Positions 1 through 9,265 of a stretch of DNA of 64,000 nt are shown here, one piece after another. The position numbers and the translations under genes were made by a program. Source of the DNA: CBDHDJ01 sp965261645 (GTDB taxonomy: Bacteria > Pseudomonadota > Alphaproteobacteria > SHVV01); contig CBDHDJ010000001.1 in NCBI GenBank assembly GCA_965261645.1, positions 186,001 through 250,000 on the forward strand. The letters run 5' to 3'. The notes under the pieces were generated by a model. It was not told the DNA's origin. It ran no database searches and was given only the letters and a program-made list of their open reading frames with translations. Position 1 is the first letter of the stretch. Each line of letters starts with the position of its first letter.

Positions 1-798
1 ATCGGCATAGTTCACCACCCCGGCGCGGAACCTTGTGCCCTGCCCGGTGATCCGCCAGTACTTCAGAAAGCGGTTCATGTAGAGCGCGGCGAGCAGCGGC
101 GAAACAATCCCGCCTTGCGGGGTTCCCCGTGTGCTCCCCCAGCCGCCCGTCATGCGCCGCTTGCCATCCCCGTCGGTCTCCTCGACCGGTGTCTTGAGCC
201 ACAATTTGATCAGGCGCAGGACGTTGCGATCGACGATCCGGCGCGCAACCGATTGCATCAGTTCCGCATGGGGAATCGTATCGAAGTACTTGGACAAATC
301 CGCGTCAACCACGTCCGTGTAGCCGCGACAGAGAAGCTTGTGGACCGCCTGGACGGCGTCGCCCGCAGAGCGTTTCGGTCGGTAGCCATAGGCACTGGGC
401 TCGAGATCGGCCTCGAAGATCGGTTCGATCACGAGCTTGACGGCGCCTTGCACCACCCGGTCCCGGATCGTCGGGATGCCGAGCGGTCGTTCGCCGCCGC
501 CGGGCTTTGGGACCATCGCCCGCCGCACCGGCTCAGGTCTGTACGTCTTGGCACGAGGGTCGTCCCCGATCCCGGACAGCCACCCCTCCAGCCCCATCGC
601 CTCGATCTCCTCGAAGCTCTGTCCATCCACCCCCGGCGCGCCCTTGTTGGACCGCGCCAGTCGGTAGGCATGGAACAGGATGTCTTCGCGATAGACCTTG
701 TCGTAGAGCAGGTAGAAGCGGAAGTCCGGTTCCGCCTTCGCCTTGAGATAGAGCTTCCTCTGGAGAGTCCGGATCTTTTCAGGTGTTTGCAGGCGCAT
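1..798 (-). CDS. ltrA: Group II intron reverse transcriptase/maturase (C-terminus cut by window edge)
   Basis: 266 codons are visible from an ATG at 798; TTG GCG lies directly upstream and a stop two codons further. The order of motifs is that of intron-encoded reverse transcriptases. There is an N-terminal region with YRLARSNKGAPGVDG near residue 45, then RPLGIPTIRDRVVQGA (RT block 2), an SAYGYRPKRSA segment, DADLSKYFDTIPH (block 3, metal-binding Asp), and GTPQGGIVSPLLA (block 4). The sequence runs out at VNYAD, the start of the YADD catalytic box. The enzyme would splice the intron RNA and reverse-transcribe it at the DNA target. Thumb, X and any endonuclease domain are outside the window. 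It reads intact as far as visible. Confidence 0.93.
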   Translation of the reverse strand, partial: MRLQTPEKIRTLQRKLYLKAKAEPDFRFYLLYDKVYREDILFHAYRLARSNKGAPGVDGQSFEEIEAMGLEGWLSGIGDDPRAKTYRPEPVRRAMVPKPGGGERPLGIPTIRDRVVQGAVKLVIEPIFEADLEPSAYGYRPKRSAGDAVQAVHKLLCRGYTDVVDADLSKYFDTIPHAELMQSVARRIVDRNVLRLIKLWLKTPVEETDGDGKRRMTGGWGSTRGTPQGGIVSPLLAALYMNRFLKYWRITGQGTRFRAGVVNYAD

Positions 799-1288
799 CG
801 CCAATCACCCCGCCTCCTCTCCGTCAAAAGCGCACCAGAAGTAAGGGTGCTTCCCTCCGCCGGCATTACCCGGCATCAACGGTACTATCACCCTTTCCGA
901 TTCCCGCCCGCGCCGCCACCCGAGGTGACGTTGAGGCCGCTACCCTCGCCCGCGACGGGCCTCCCCCGATTACCCGTATCACCTTCCTTGCGTGCCGTGC
1001 CCACTACCCCGGCGGACCGGAACGGGTGCATTCGTCGGTCACTCCCCCGTTCCACGCGGCCTTCCCCTAATCTCAGGAGGGTCGGCGTCCACATCTTCAC
1101 TCTCGAGGCCTGCTCAGGCTTCACTCGCGTTCGGCCCGCAAGGTCGCTCAACCGCCCAAGGCGGCCTTTGTCACAGGGCTTCGGTCCCGCCGGTTACCCG
1201 ACAAGACCGCCTGTCAGCTACCAGATCAAACCGACAACTGTCTCGGTGGATCCTTCCTCCACTGGTGTTACGCGCCGTCGGGGCGCAC
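1..1288 (-). mobile_element. Group II intron, 5' part (3' end outside window)
   Basis: The minus strand from 1288 starts with GTGCGCC, matching the GUGYG consensus for group II intron 5' ends. About 490 bases of GC-rich structured sequence follow before the intron-encoded protein starts at 798. The ribozyme domains upstream of the ORF were recognised by layout, not folded. The 1288/1289 boundary falls inside a plus-strand IS3-family transposase reading frame, so the intron sits antisense in that IS. Intron domains V/VI and the 3' junction lie left of base 1. Confidence 0.75.
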
Positions 1289-2131
1289 TGAGATTTCCGG
1301 GGTGAAGATCGCAATTGCGGTCCCGGCCGGGTGTGGAACCGTATCCCGGACGATATCCGCGGCCAGATCGTCGAACTGGCCCTGGATGAGCCGGAGCTGT
1401 CGCCACGCGAACTTACAGTGACGTTCACCGACGCGAAGGGCTACTTCATCTCGGAAGCGTCCGTCTACCGTCTGCTCAAGGCCAACGACCTGATCACCAT
1501 CCCGGCCTTCGTCGTCATCAAGGCAGCCGATGAGTTCCACGATAAGACCACAGCACCAAACCAGCTGTGGCAGACCGACTTCACCTACCTCAAGGTCATC
1601 GGCTGGGGCTGGTTCTATCTGTCAACCATCCTGGACGACTTCTCGCGCTACATCATCGCCTGGAAGCTGTGCACCACCATGCGGGCTGAAGACATGACCG
1701 GCACGCTCACGCTAGCCCTGCAGGCATCGGGTTGTGACAGGGCAGAGGTCGCTCACAAGCCTCGGCTGCTGAGCGACAATGGCTCCTCCTACATCGCCGA
1801 TGATCTTGCAGTCTGGCTCAAAGCCCAGGGTATGGTTCACGTCCGCGGCGCACCGAACCATCCGCAAACCCAGGGCAAGATCGAGCGTTGGCATCAGACC
1901 TTGAAGAACCGCGTCCTGCTGGAGAACTACTATCTGCAAGGCGGCCTCGAGGCCAGCGTCGGCGCTTTCGTCAAGCACTACAACCACCGCCGCTACCACA
2001 AAAGCCTCGGCAATCTAACGCCGACTGACGTGTACTTCGGCCAGCACCACGCCATCATCGAGAGAAGGAGAAAGATCAAAAACCTGACCATCAAAAAACG
2101 CCGCTTGGCCCATCACAACCAAGCGGCTTAA
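1289..2131 (+). pseudogene. IS3-family OrfB transposase, 5'-truncated by intron
   Basis: The frame is open from the intron junction, with EDRN..GPGRVWNRIPDD aligning to the middle of the intact 431-aa OrfB at 61753-60458. The integrase core follows: WQTDFTYL (first Asp), SDNGSSYI (second Asp), and QTQGKIERWHQTLK (Glu). The stop at 2129-2131 is its own. The N-terminal helix-turn-helix part is missing, separated by the antisense intron, so this copy cannot make a full transposase unless the intron splices from the opposite strand, which it cannot do for this mRNA. Confidence 0.88.
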
Positions 2132-2203
2132 CATCAACCAGGATGAGCCAAAGCCTCCGTTAAGAAACAAGCCCAGATGTCCCAAATGTTTTGATGACGG
2201 ACA
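1289..2203 (+). mobile_element. IS3-family element (type A), 3' part
   Basis: This is the 3' portion of an element whose 5' part has been displaced beyond the group II intron. The right terminus at 2192-2203 reads TGATGACGGACA, the same end sequence as the related elements at 35714 and 60700. Immediately after it, the reading frame of a second, related transposase begins mid-gene. Type A therefore inserted into the type B element. Confidence 0.75.
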
Positions 2204-3132
2204 ATCCCGTCTGCCGGTACGCCGAACGCTGGACAAGCTCGGTATCCTGCCCGCGAGATTTTACCGATGGTACGACCGCTACCAGAGCGGCGGGTACGAG
2301 GCGCTGAAAGACAGACCCCCCAGGCCGAAGCAGGTCTGGAACCGTATCCCGGACGATGTTCGGGGGCGGGTCTACTACTGGCCCTGGACGCGCCTGAACT
2401 GTCGCCACGTGAGCTGGCGACGCGCTTTATCGACACCGAAGGCTATTTTGTCTCAGAAGCTTCGGTCTGCCGGCTGCTCAAGGCACACGACTTGATCACC
2501 AGCCCCGCTTTCGTGGTCATCAAGGCAGCCGATGAGTTCCGCGACAAGACCACGGCGCCGAACCAGCTGTGGCAGACTGACTTCACCTATCTCAAGGTCA
2601 TCGGCTGGGGCCGGTTCTATCTGTCAACGATCCTGGACGACTTCTCGCGCTACATCATCGCCTGGAAACTCTGCACGGCGATGCGGACCGAAGACGTCAC
2701 CGACACGCTGGAACTGGCGCTCAAGGCATCAGGCTGCGATCAGGCGAAGGGCGTCCATAAGCCACGGCTGTTGTCCGACAACGGATCCAGCTATATCTCC
2801 GGCGACTTGGCCGAATGCTCGATGATCAGAGCATGGAGCATGTCCGCGGCGCACCTTGCCATCCCCAGACCCAGGGCAAGATCGAGCGCTGGCACCAGAC
2901 CCTCAAGAACCGGATCCTGCTGGAGAACTATTGTCTGCCCGGTGATCTCGAAGCCCAGCTCGGCACCTTCGTCGAGCACTACAACCACCGGCGCTACCAC
3001 GAAAGCTTGAATAACCTCACGCCCGCCGATGTCTACTTCGGGCGCGGCCAAACCATCCTGCTGGAAAGGGAAAGGATCAAACGAAAAACCATCGAGCACC
3101 GGCGTTTGCAGCACCAAAACGTCGCTGCATAA
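2204..3132 (+). pseudogene. IS3-family OrfB transposase, frameshifted
   Basis: Three pieces in successive frames align to one OrfB. The first is 2204-2380 (TLDKLGI, FYRWYDRY, VWNRIPDDVRGR), the second 2383-2815 (LSPRELATRF through WQTDFTYL and SDNGSSYISGDLAE), the third 2815-3132 (HVRGAPCHPQTQGKIERWHQ to the stop). The two frameshifts, near 2375 and 2815, disrupt the protein. The catalytic D, D and E are all still encoded but in different frames. Confidence 0.85.
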
Positions 3133-3171
3133 AGTCATCAACCAGATGAGCCAGAGCCTCCGTTGTCTTAA

Positions 3172-4615
3172 CAGCCCGTTGATTAAGTGGCTTTTTCCGG
3201 CTCTCACTCCCAGATGAGGAATGCGGCGGCGAAAGCCGTCTGGCCGCTTTGCGAGCCCCCCCGTGCCACCAGCATGGCCCCGGTGGGCGTGAGCAGAACG
3301 AAAATACCGCCATATCCGCCCGCCACGGCCTCCCGCGGGGTGCCGGCGCCGATGAGCTGGCGCATCAGTAACGATAGATTGTGGCCGGCGACGTGGAGCA
3401 GGTATCGCTTGTGCACATTCTCTCGCCCGCGCAGCCAGGTTCGTCGCATGCCGCCACGATCGAGGTTGTGGGCAAAGCAGCGCTCGACGATCTCGGCGCG
3501 CAGCTTGAAGGCCTCGCGGGCGACCCCGGACTTGAGCCGCGCACGGTTATTGGTGACCGCGCGCCGCGCCGCCTCATCACCGTGCCAGCGCGAAAAGCCG
3601 GTCTGCTTGGGCGCCGCGATCCGGGTCTTCCAGGGACTGTCGTTCAGAGCCCTCAAGACCGCCCGTGAGTGATAACCTTTGTCGGCGACGCATTCGGCCG
3701 GGTCCTCCGATGTCGGTGCCGCATCCACCGCCTCGAGGTTTGCCTCGGCCTTCGCCAGGGTCTTGGAAAGCGTCGTGGTGTCGCCCTCATCGGCCGGGTG
3801 CAGCTCGGCCGCCACCACCGCGCCGGTGTCCAGATCCACCGCGTGCTAGGGCTTGTAGGCCAGATGCGTCGTGCCGTCCTTCATCTTGGTGATCTTGGCC
3901 TCGGGGTCGCTCTTCGAAACCCAATCCGTGTTGGAAAGCTTCTTGCCCTTGCGCTTCCGGTCCAGAGGCGCCAGGTCCTCGGCCGTGGGTGTCTCGACCC
4001 CGCTTTCCCGGGCCAGGCGCTCCAGCATCTCCCGGTAGCCTTCGCCGTTGTCGCGCCGCACGATGTTCCGCAGCGCCGCGTTGGCCTCCATGGTCGAGGC
4101 ATCGACGCCGATGCGCTCGCCCTTGATCAGCCCCGCCTCGGCGATCAGCACCAGAACCCAGTCGAAGACCGCCGCGTGGACTTCATGGGGCAGGCGCGTG
4201 CGGCTCCGTGACAGCCAGGAATGGTCCGGTACCCGATCACGGCTCCCCAGTCGCAGGAACGCCCGCAGCGAAAGCGAGTCCGAGCAGCGCCACTCCAGAC
4301 CGCGCTCGCTGTCGATGCCCTCAAAGTAGCCCACCAGGTGCATCCGGAAATAGCGCCCGGGCGGCACCGAGGGCGCGCCCATCCGGGCCGCGTAATAAGG
4401 CCGGCAGCTCGCCTCGGCAAAGGCGTCGAAGCCGCCCTCGATCAGCACCGACTGCAAGCGGTCATAAAACACATGACCCGGAGAGCGCGGCATCTCCGAC
4501 CAGCTCACCATCAGGTCCCCCTGACCATCCTTCTGCCGTCCCATCGCCATCGGCAAATCCCCCTGCAAATCAGGGAACCAGAGAATCAGACGGCGCCGAC
4601 TTAATCAACGGGCTG
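3172..4615 (-). mobile_element. IS1182-like element, copy 1
   Basis: Terminal inverted repeats start CAGCCCGTTGATTAAGT at 3172 and end ACTTAATCAACGGGCTG at 4615. It is flanked by TTAA on both sides (3168-3171, 4616-4619), read as a 4-bp target duplication. Four other copies in this window share the ends. Confidence 0.88.
3204..4568 (-). pseudogene. IS1182-like transposase with nonsense mutation
   Basis: Colinear with the 454-codon transposase at 15973-14609, but codon GAG (in YKPEHAVD) has become TAG near 3846-3848. This leaves a 240-aa N-terminal part (4568-3846) and an open C-terminal part (3839-3204). The ancestral protein has DDE landmarks VDASTMEAN, VADKGYHS and EIVERCFAHN. The full-length frame begins at TTG; an ATG six codons in (MAMGRQKDG) is the more usual start. 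Confidence 0.88.
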
Positions 4616-4694
4616 TTAAGCCCCATCCTGTCTCAAATCATCTGACGACGGACACCGCCAAGTTTCCGCTTCTCGTCAAGTTAGTGCTGTGCCA

Positions 4695-4934
4695 TCAGGT
4701 GTCGCCTTTGTCCACATCCTCGGGTGGCCGGTACCAGGGAGGTCGCGCAGGGCTCTCGATGGCAGCTGCGTCGTCTCCCTGATCGGAGGGAATGCGCGTA
4801 TCGGGCGAGCCTTCCGAAGGGCTCTCCCTCCCCATTGGAGGAGAGTGATTATCCTGGCGCCGATGATCAGCCTCAGAAGTGTCTCTGTCTTGGACCGCCT
4901 CTTCTTCAACAATGGATGGTGGCGCTGGCGTCCA
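4695..4934 (-). pseudogene. Displaced C-terminal tail of the large split gene (see 34724-35011)
   Basis: The frame entering at TGGTGGACGCCA reads WTPAPPSIVEEEA and continues about 70 acidic, proline-rich residues to a TGA at 4695-4697. WTPAPP is the same hexapeptide, on an almost identical 18-bp stretch, that ends the conserved part of the gene fragment at 27309-27326. A stop lies four codons upstream in this frame, so the tail has no start of its own. I read it as the original 3' end of that gene, cut off when the 4935-27308 island integrated. It could instead come from a second gene copy. Confidence 0.55.
4917..4934. repeat. Candidate att core, distal end of island 1
   Basis: TGGTGGCGCTGGCGTCCA here and TGGTGGAGCTGGCGTCCA at 27309-27326 differ at one base and lie in the same orientation. 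The integrase gene of the island lies just inside the 27309 copy. Confidence 0.5.
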
Positions 4935-5236
4935 CCAAACAGTTCATTTAACTTATTGTTAATAGCTCTCTTTCCTGGAAAACTGCTATCGTATACCCAC
5001 ATCCTTACCCACCCTTTGACCGCCAACGCGGGAAAACGGTCAAGGATGTACGGCGTTGAGGCGCCCGACGCGAGCGCTCTTTCACTGTGCCTGCGACCGC
5101 GACCGCACTTGACACGTTGAAAGCCTCTTCGCTGACGTCAACGACCTACCGGTTTCGATTATCGGACGCCGCGCCTGGCAACCTCCACAGCCAGGTCAGC
5201 GAAGATGCGCCCTTGCAAAAATTTCCAGCAAGTCTA
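4935..5236. other. No recognisable gene; island edge
   Basis: About 300 bases between the candidate att core and the IS630 remnant. All frames are short or without family resemblance. A locally AT-rich patch lies at about 4945-4990. No RNA gene was seen. Confidence 0.4.
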
Positions 5237-5552
5237 GTGGATCGAATCTAACACTTGATGCCCTCGTTTGACGGCGGCGATGATTGTGTCTGGATCGGCG
5301 GTCCAGGTGAAGGGCTTTGGGTTGTCGTTGGTCTCGTCGAGGAAGCGGTTGATGGCGACCTGGAGGTCGACAATGGAGCGGAAGACGCCGCGTTTCAGGC
5401 GGCCGCTTCGAGAGCTTCGCGAAGAAGCCCTCGACGGCATTGAGCCAGGAGCAGGAGGTCGGCACGAAGTGGAAGGTGAAGCGCTCGTGGCGGCCGAGCC
5501 AGGCGCGCACCTTGGCATGCTTGTGGGCGGCGTAGTTGTCGAGGATCACAGG
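5237..5552 (-). pseudogene. IS630-family transposase remnant (C-terminal half)
   Basis: The minus strand reads VILDNYAAHKHAKVRAWLG and then WLNAVEGFFAKL, the second Asp and the Glu of the IS630 DDE core. A frameshift follows after SKR, with the normal C-terminus (FRSIVDLQVAINRFLDETND) in another frame. The same extra C is present in the copy at 47577. The IS end lies against CTAG at 5234-5237. The 5' half is absent; the next base pairs belong to a relaxase gene. Confidence 0.85.
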
Positions 5553-5994
5553 CCGAAATGACCCGCAGCTACGCCACCTCGATCACGCCTGGGCATCGAC
5601 GGTGCACGCGTTCCAGGGGCGCACGGTGGACAATGTGATCGCGGCGATGGAGGCCAATCACCCGCATTTGACAACGCAGGAAAGTCTTTACGTCGAGATC
5701 AGCCGGGCCCGTGACCGCGCCGAACTGGTGACGGACGATGCGGAGCGGCTGCGGGAGCGGCTCGAAACGGCCACCGGCGAGCGGATATCGGCGCTGGAAG
5801 GGATCGCGCCGACGATAAGGGAGACACCGGATAAGGGCGCGGAAGTGGCAGAGCCCATGGAACGGTGGAGACCGGAGCGCGGCAAGGAACGGTACCCCGA
5901 GGCGGAACAGGATAGCGGCGGAGTTGCCCCTGAAGGTCGCCCACAGGTAAAGCCGGTTCGCGAGAGGGGGGTGGAATTGGAACTGGAGTTGTGA
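5553..5994 (+). pseudogene. MobF-type conjugative relaxase/helicase, C-terminal fragment
   Basis: About 146 residues remain. LDHAWASTVHAFQGRTVDNVIA and SLYVEISRARDRAELVTDD are the terminal helicase motifs (UvrD/RecD-like V and VI) of TraA/TrwC-type relaxase-helicases. These nick the transfer origin and unwind plasmid or ICE DNA during conjugation. A low-complexity charged tail follows. The nuclease domain and first helicase motifs are gone, cut at the IS630 remnant. It shows that the island once carried, or recombined with, a self-transmissible element. Confidence 0.78.
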
Positions 5995-5997
5995 TGT

Positions 5998-6070
5998 GTT
6001 GTGCGGCGCGTGGGTTCGGTGCCGATCGGCGCGGTAACGCATTGATCTTGCCTGATTGTGAGGGCTCAAT
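5998..6070 (+). repeat. Direct repeat R1 (left of dddP-like module)
   Basis: About 73 bp, roughly 85% identical by eye to 8309-8381. The shared core is GCGGTAACGCATTGATCTT preceded by GCGCGTGGGTTCG and followed by a GAGGGGTCA-like end. A more diverged relative is at 35346-35400. It resembles a solo IS terminus, but no parent element is in the window. Confidence 0.7.
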
Positions 6071-6126
6071 AAGGCGCGTTTAACACCATAGAGGCATGAC
6101 GCAGTCAGTCAGGATTTGATCATCGC

Positions 6127-7348
6127 ATGAGCTCGAAAACGAACAACGCGGCGAGACAGCACGGAGCGATGGAGCATACCGATGCACCGTGCGACCTCGA
6201 CGCGGTGCGTCACTACCGATTCGCTCGGGTGCGCCAAGCCCTGGCTTCGCACGATCTCGCAGGCATCGTGCTCTATGACCAGGTGAACACACGCTACGCT
6301 ACCGATTCGACGAACATGCAGATCTGGAGCACCCACAATGAGGTGCGTTACGTCAATGTCCCGACCGAGGGTTCGGTCCGGCTGTTCGAGCTGGGGGGCA
6401 ACACTCTGTTCAGCGAAGGGCTCCCCACAGTCGACGAGGTCCGCCCGAGTATTCCCTTTCTCTACTTCCTGTCCGGAGAACGGCAGACGGAAAAGACGAA
6501 GGCGTGGGCGGCGGATCTGGACGCGGTGATTCGAGAGCACAACGGTGGGAACATGCGAATTGCCATAGACCGGGTGTCGCCGGACGGCGTCAACGAGATG
6601 CAGCGTCTGGGCTACCGTATCGTCGACGGGTTCCAGGTGATGGAGGATGCGCGCGAGATCAAGTCGGCGGGCGAGATTGCGCTGATACGCCACTCCATTG
6701 CGGTATGCGAGCGGGCGATCGAACAGATGCGCGCGGCGATGGAGCCAGGGGTCACCGAGAACGCGCTGTGGGCCGAATTGCATCGCTGACGGCGCCGAAT
6801 GGTTCGAGACACGGCTGCTCTCATCGGGACCACGCACCAATCCGTGGGCCCGGGAGTGCTCGATGCGCGTCATCGAGCGCGGCGACATGATGGGTTTCGA
6901 CACCGACTTGATCGGTCCCTATGGCTACTGCTGCGACATCTCGTGCTCGTGGGTGTGCGACGCAGCGCCGAACGACGAACAGCGGCGGATTTACGCCGAC
7001 GCCCATGCTCACATCCAGCACAACAAGGCGTTGTTGAAGCCGGGACTGTCGTTCCTCGAGCTGACCGAGCGGCTTCGACCCCTGAGCGATGAGTTCGTGG
7101 ACCAGCGGTATGGGGTTGCGATGCACGGCGTCGGGCTCTGCGACGAATATCCGGCCATCCGCTACCCGCAGGACTGGAACGAGAAAGGCTATGACGGCGT
7201 CCTGAAGGAGGGCATGGTGATGTGCGTGGAAGCGCTTGCGTCCCCGGCCGGAGGTCGTGAGTCGGTCAAGCTGGAAGAGCAGGTGCTGATCACCACCAGC
7301 GGTTGCGAGCAGCTATCGCGCTATCCGTTGGAGGAAGGCTGGCTGTAG
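6127..7348 (+). pseudogene. DddP-like M24-family enzyme (DMSP lyase relative), frameshifted
   Basis: Two overlapping frames make one protein of about 405 residues. The first is 6127-6789 (RYATDSTNMQIW, GGNMRIAIDRV); from about 6785 the second frame carries WFETRLLSSGPRTNPW to a stop at 7348. DddP, a creatinase-fold metalloenzyme, cleaves dimethylsulfoniopropionate to DMS and acrylate. Its six metal ligands have equivalents here: FDTDLIG (two Asp), DIS (Asp), MHGVGL (His), VEAL (Glu), KLEEQ (Glu). The Tyr and Asp flanking the His in YGVAMHGVGLCDE, which act in catalysis in characterised DddP, are also present. A few bases appear lost at LHR/IADG near 6785, giving an in-frame TGA. M24 relatives with other substrates cannot be excluded. 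The oxygenase gene follows 39 bp downstream. Confidence 0.82.
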
Positions 7349-7387
7349 GAGGGGGCTGGTGGCGACGAGTACGTTGCGAAAGGATCC

Positions 7388-8194
7388 ATGAGGCAGGTTC
7401 TGGATCTCGATCGCTGGCCGTTGGACGCGCTCGGCGAGGCGCGGGGACAGGCCCTGGTTGCCAGCTGTCGAAACGAGCTGCGCGAAGCCGGCATGTTCAG
7501 CCTCACCGGGCTCATACGGCCGGAGGCCCTTTGTGCCTGCGTCGCAGAGTTGGAGCCGCTGTTCGACTCCATCGCCTTTGTTCAAGCGCGCGAACACAAC
7601 ATCTACTTCGATGACGAGATCGGGGATTTGGAGGCGGCCCACCCGGCGTTCAGCCGGTTCAAGACGATCAACCGCACGATTTGCGGCGACCAGGTTCCCG
7701 GGAGTCTGATCGAGCGGATTTACGAATGGCAGCCGCTCATCGACTTCCTGGCCGCAGCTATGGACAAGCCTCGGCTATACCCAATGGCGGATCCCCTGGG
7801 CCGGATCAATGTCATGTGCTACCGGGCCGGGGAGCGCCTCAATTGGCATTTCGACCGGGCCGAATTCACCACGACCATGCTCTTGCAGGCGCCGGTGTCG
7901 GGCGGCGAATTCCAGTACCGCAGCGGGCTTCGGAGCGACACGGACCCGAACTACGAGGGTGTCGCGCGCCTCCTGGCCGGCGAAGACCAACACGTGCGGA
8001 CGCTGTCGCTGTGGTCCGGCACGCTCAATGTCTTCAGGGGCAAGAATACGGCGCATCGCGTGACAACGGTCCAAGGAGGCCATGCGCGCATCATCGCGGT
8101 GTTTTCGTACTACGAGACAGCAGACGTCGCATTCAGCGATGCTGAGCGGCTCGGATTCTACGGTCGAACCGGTTCCATGAAACTCGACACCTAG
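7388..8194 (+). CDS. 2-oxoglutarate/Fe(II)-dependent oxygenase, HalD/BesD/ArpA-like
   Basis: 268 aa, intact, with an AAAGGA ribosome site just before the ATG. It is a double-stranded beta-helix dioxygenase. NWHFDRAEF supplies His154 and Asp156, TAHRV supplies the distal His223, and Arg234 in GHARIIAVF is placed to bind 2-oxoglutarate. Halogenases of this family replace the Asp by Gly or Ala; here the Asp is kept, so hydroxylation or another oxygenation is expected. It follows the dddP-like gene on the same strand, suggesting one transcript and possibly a linked substrate; that link is inference. The substrate is unknown. Confidence 0.8.
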   Translation: MRQVLDLDRWPLDALGEARGQALVASCRNELREAGMFSLTGLIRPEALCACVAELEPLFDSIAFVQAREHNIYFDDEIGDLEAAHPAFSRFKTINRTICGDQVPGSLIERIYEWQPLIDFLAAAMDKPRLYPMADPLGRINVMCYRAGERLNWHFDRAEFTTTMLLQAPVSGGEFQYRSGLRSDTDPNYEGVARLLAGEDQHVRTLSLWSGTLNVFRGKNTAHRVTTVQGGHARIIAVFSYYETADVAFSDAERLGFYGRTGSMKLDT

Positions 8195-8308
8195 CCGCTT
8201 GCGGCTCGGTCCAGGGCTCCGGACAAGCAGCGCGAAGCTTCGAATTCCTCCGGCCGGTTGTCGGCGGGAGAGCGATCCCCGAGTTGGCAGAGTGACGCTG
8301 GTCAGGCT

Positions 8309-8381
8309 GTTGTTCGGCGCGTGGGTTCGCTGCCGATCAGCGCGGTAACGCATTGATCTTAGTGGATTGCGAGGGGTCATT
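8309..8381 (+). repeat. Direct repeat R2 (right of dddP-like module)
   Basis: Partner of 5998-6070 in the same orientation. It ends GCGAGGGGTCATTTGCG. Together the repeats bracket the two-gene module. Confidence 0.7.
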
Positions 8382-8423
8382 TGCGAGACACCGGCAACAT
8401 CCAAGTGGACGTTGGGTGGGCGG

Positions 8424-9116
8424 CTAACTGTTGCCGCCCTCCAGCGCCGCAACGATCTCCGCATACCCGTCGAGCCCGTTGCGTCCCTTCGGGGTGAGGT
8501 CGTAAACACCACGGGGCGTTTCGGCGGCGCGTTCGAACCAACCATAGTGATCGGCCCGCATGATGGCGCCGGCCCGCTCGACGCCGGTGATCCTCGCCAC
8601 AACCTCGGCTTTCGTCGGACCGTTGCTACCGAGATGCACGGCGCATCGCAGAGCGTCCTGACGGTACGCCGTGACGATCTTGCGCCGGCTGGTGCCGCCC
8701 TCGTTCGGATCGCCCACCCGGTGCTGAAACTCCCGCAGCAGGCGCCCGGTCGCGGCTCGACGCCTGTGCGGCCGGTAGGGTGCCGGGTCGAGCAACGCCT
8801 CCACCAACGACGAAGGCACGAGCTGGACAGTCAGCAGACCGAGGCCGAGCCGGCGACATAGCGCCAGCGCATCCCTGTGCCGCATCGCGCGGCCGGCGAA
8901 CGGTGGCACCGCGAGATAGACGTTGTCGGACAGGCCCTGCCGCGCGATCCCCTGGAAGACGAGTGAGAGGGAGAACGTGGTCTTCAGCTCGACGATCACG
9001 GGCGCCTCTTCGCCACGGATCGCGACAAGGTCGCAACCGTTGACCTCTCCCTTGACCTCGTAGCCCTGCGCTTCGAGGAAGGACTTTACCGGCGGGTAGA
9101 GGGAGCGTTCGTGCAT
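8424..9116 (-). CDS. DUF2161-family PD-(D/E)XK-like protein
   Basis: 230 aa from the ATG at 9116. A longer open frame to 9284 exists but its first 56 residues look non-coding and run into the divergent gene. The N-terminus, MHERSLYPPVKSFLEAQGYEVKGEV, leads to CDLVAI (Asp29) and VIVELK (Glu43, Lys45), the D...ExK signature of the restriction-endonuclease fold. The C-terminus looks winged-helix-like. DUF2161 proteins are annotated as putative phosphodiesterases or nucleases; a DNA-related role is likely but untested. Transcribed divergently from the pRiA4b-ORF3 gene across 149 bp. Confidence 0.75.
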   Translation of the reverse strand: MHERSLYPPVKSFLEAQGYEVKGEVNGCDLVAIRGEEAPVIVELKTTFSLSLVFQGIARQGLSDNVYLAVPPFAGRAMRHRDALALCRRLGLGLLTVQLVPSSLVEALLDPAPYRPHRRRAATGRLLREFQHRVGDPNEGGTSRRKIVTAYRQDALRCAVHLGSNGPTKAEVVARITGVERAGAIMRADHYGWFERAAETPRGVYDLTPKGRNGLDGYAEIVAALEGGNS

Positions 9117-9265
9117 CGGGCGCAATCTCTCATGAACATCCGGCGTCCACCAAGGCGGCGAGGAATACCGGCGCACCGCAAAGGGCCGGAGGCGAGCATG
9201 CGTGTTGCGATCGTCGCGACGGTGCCCGCTGGCATTCGCCGGCACGATCAGCATATAGAACTTGC

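Larger units (their letters stand above)
2204..4654 (+). mobile_element. IS3-family element (type B), remnant carrying IS1182 copy 1
   Basis: A diverged relative of type A. It starts mid-orfB at 2204 because type A inserted there, and its right terminus TCTGACGACGGACA is at 4641-4654. An IS1182-like element (3172-4615) sits in its 3' untranslated end with a TTAA duplication. The continuation after 4619 restores the terminal repeat. Confidence 0.75.

Noticed and set aside
115..1305. 396-codon plus-strand open frame
   Set aside because: It is the complement of the group II intron and its reverse transcriptase; the minus frame carries all RT motifs, and this one has no family features.
4676..5026. 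116-aa minus-strand ORF starting at 5026
   Set aside because: Basic, low-quality composition; a different frame of the same stretch gives the acidic tail continuous with WTPAPP.
4861..5030. Long conserved homology between 4860-5030 and 27290-27400
   Set aside because: Only the 18-bp core around TGGCGTCCA is shared; upstream and downstream differ, so it is treated as an att core and not a gene duplication.
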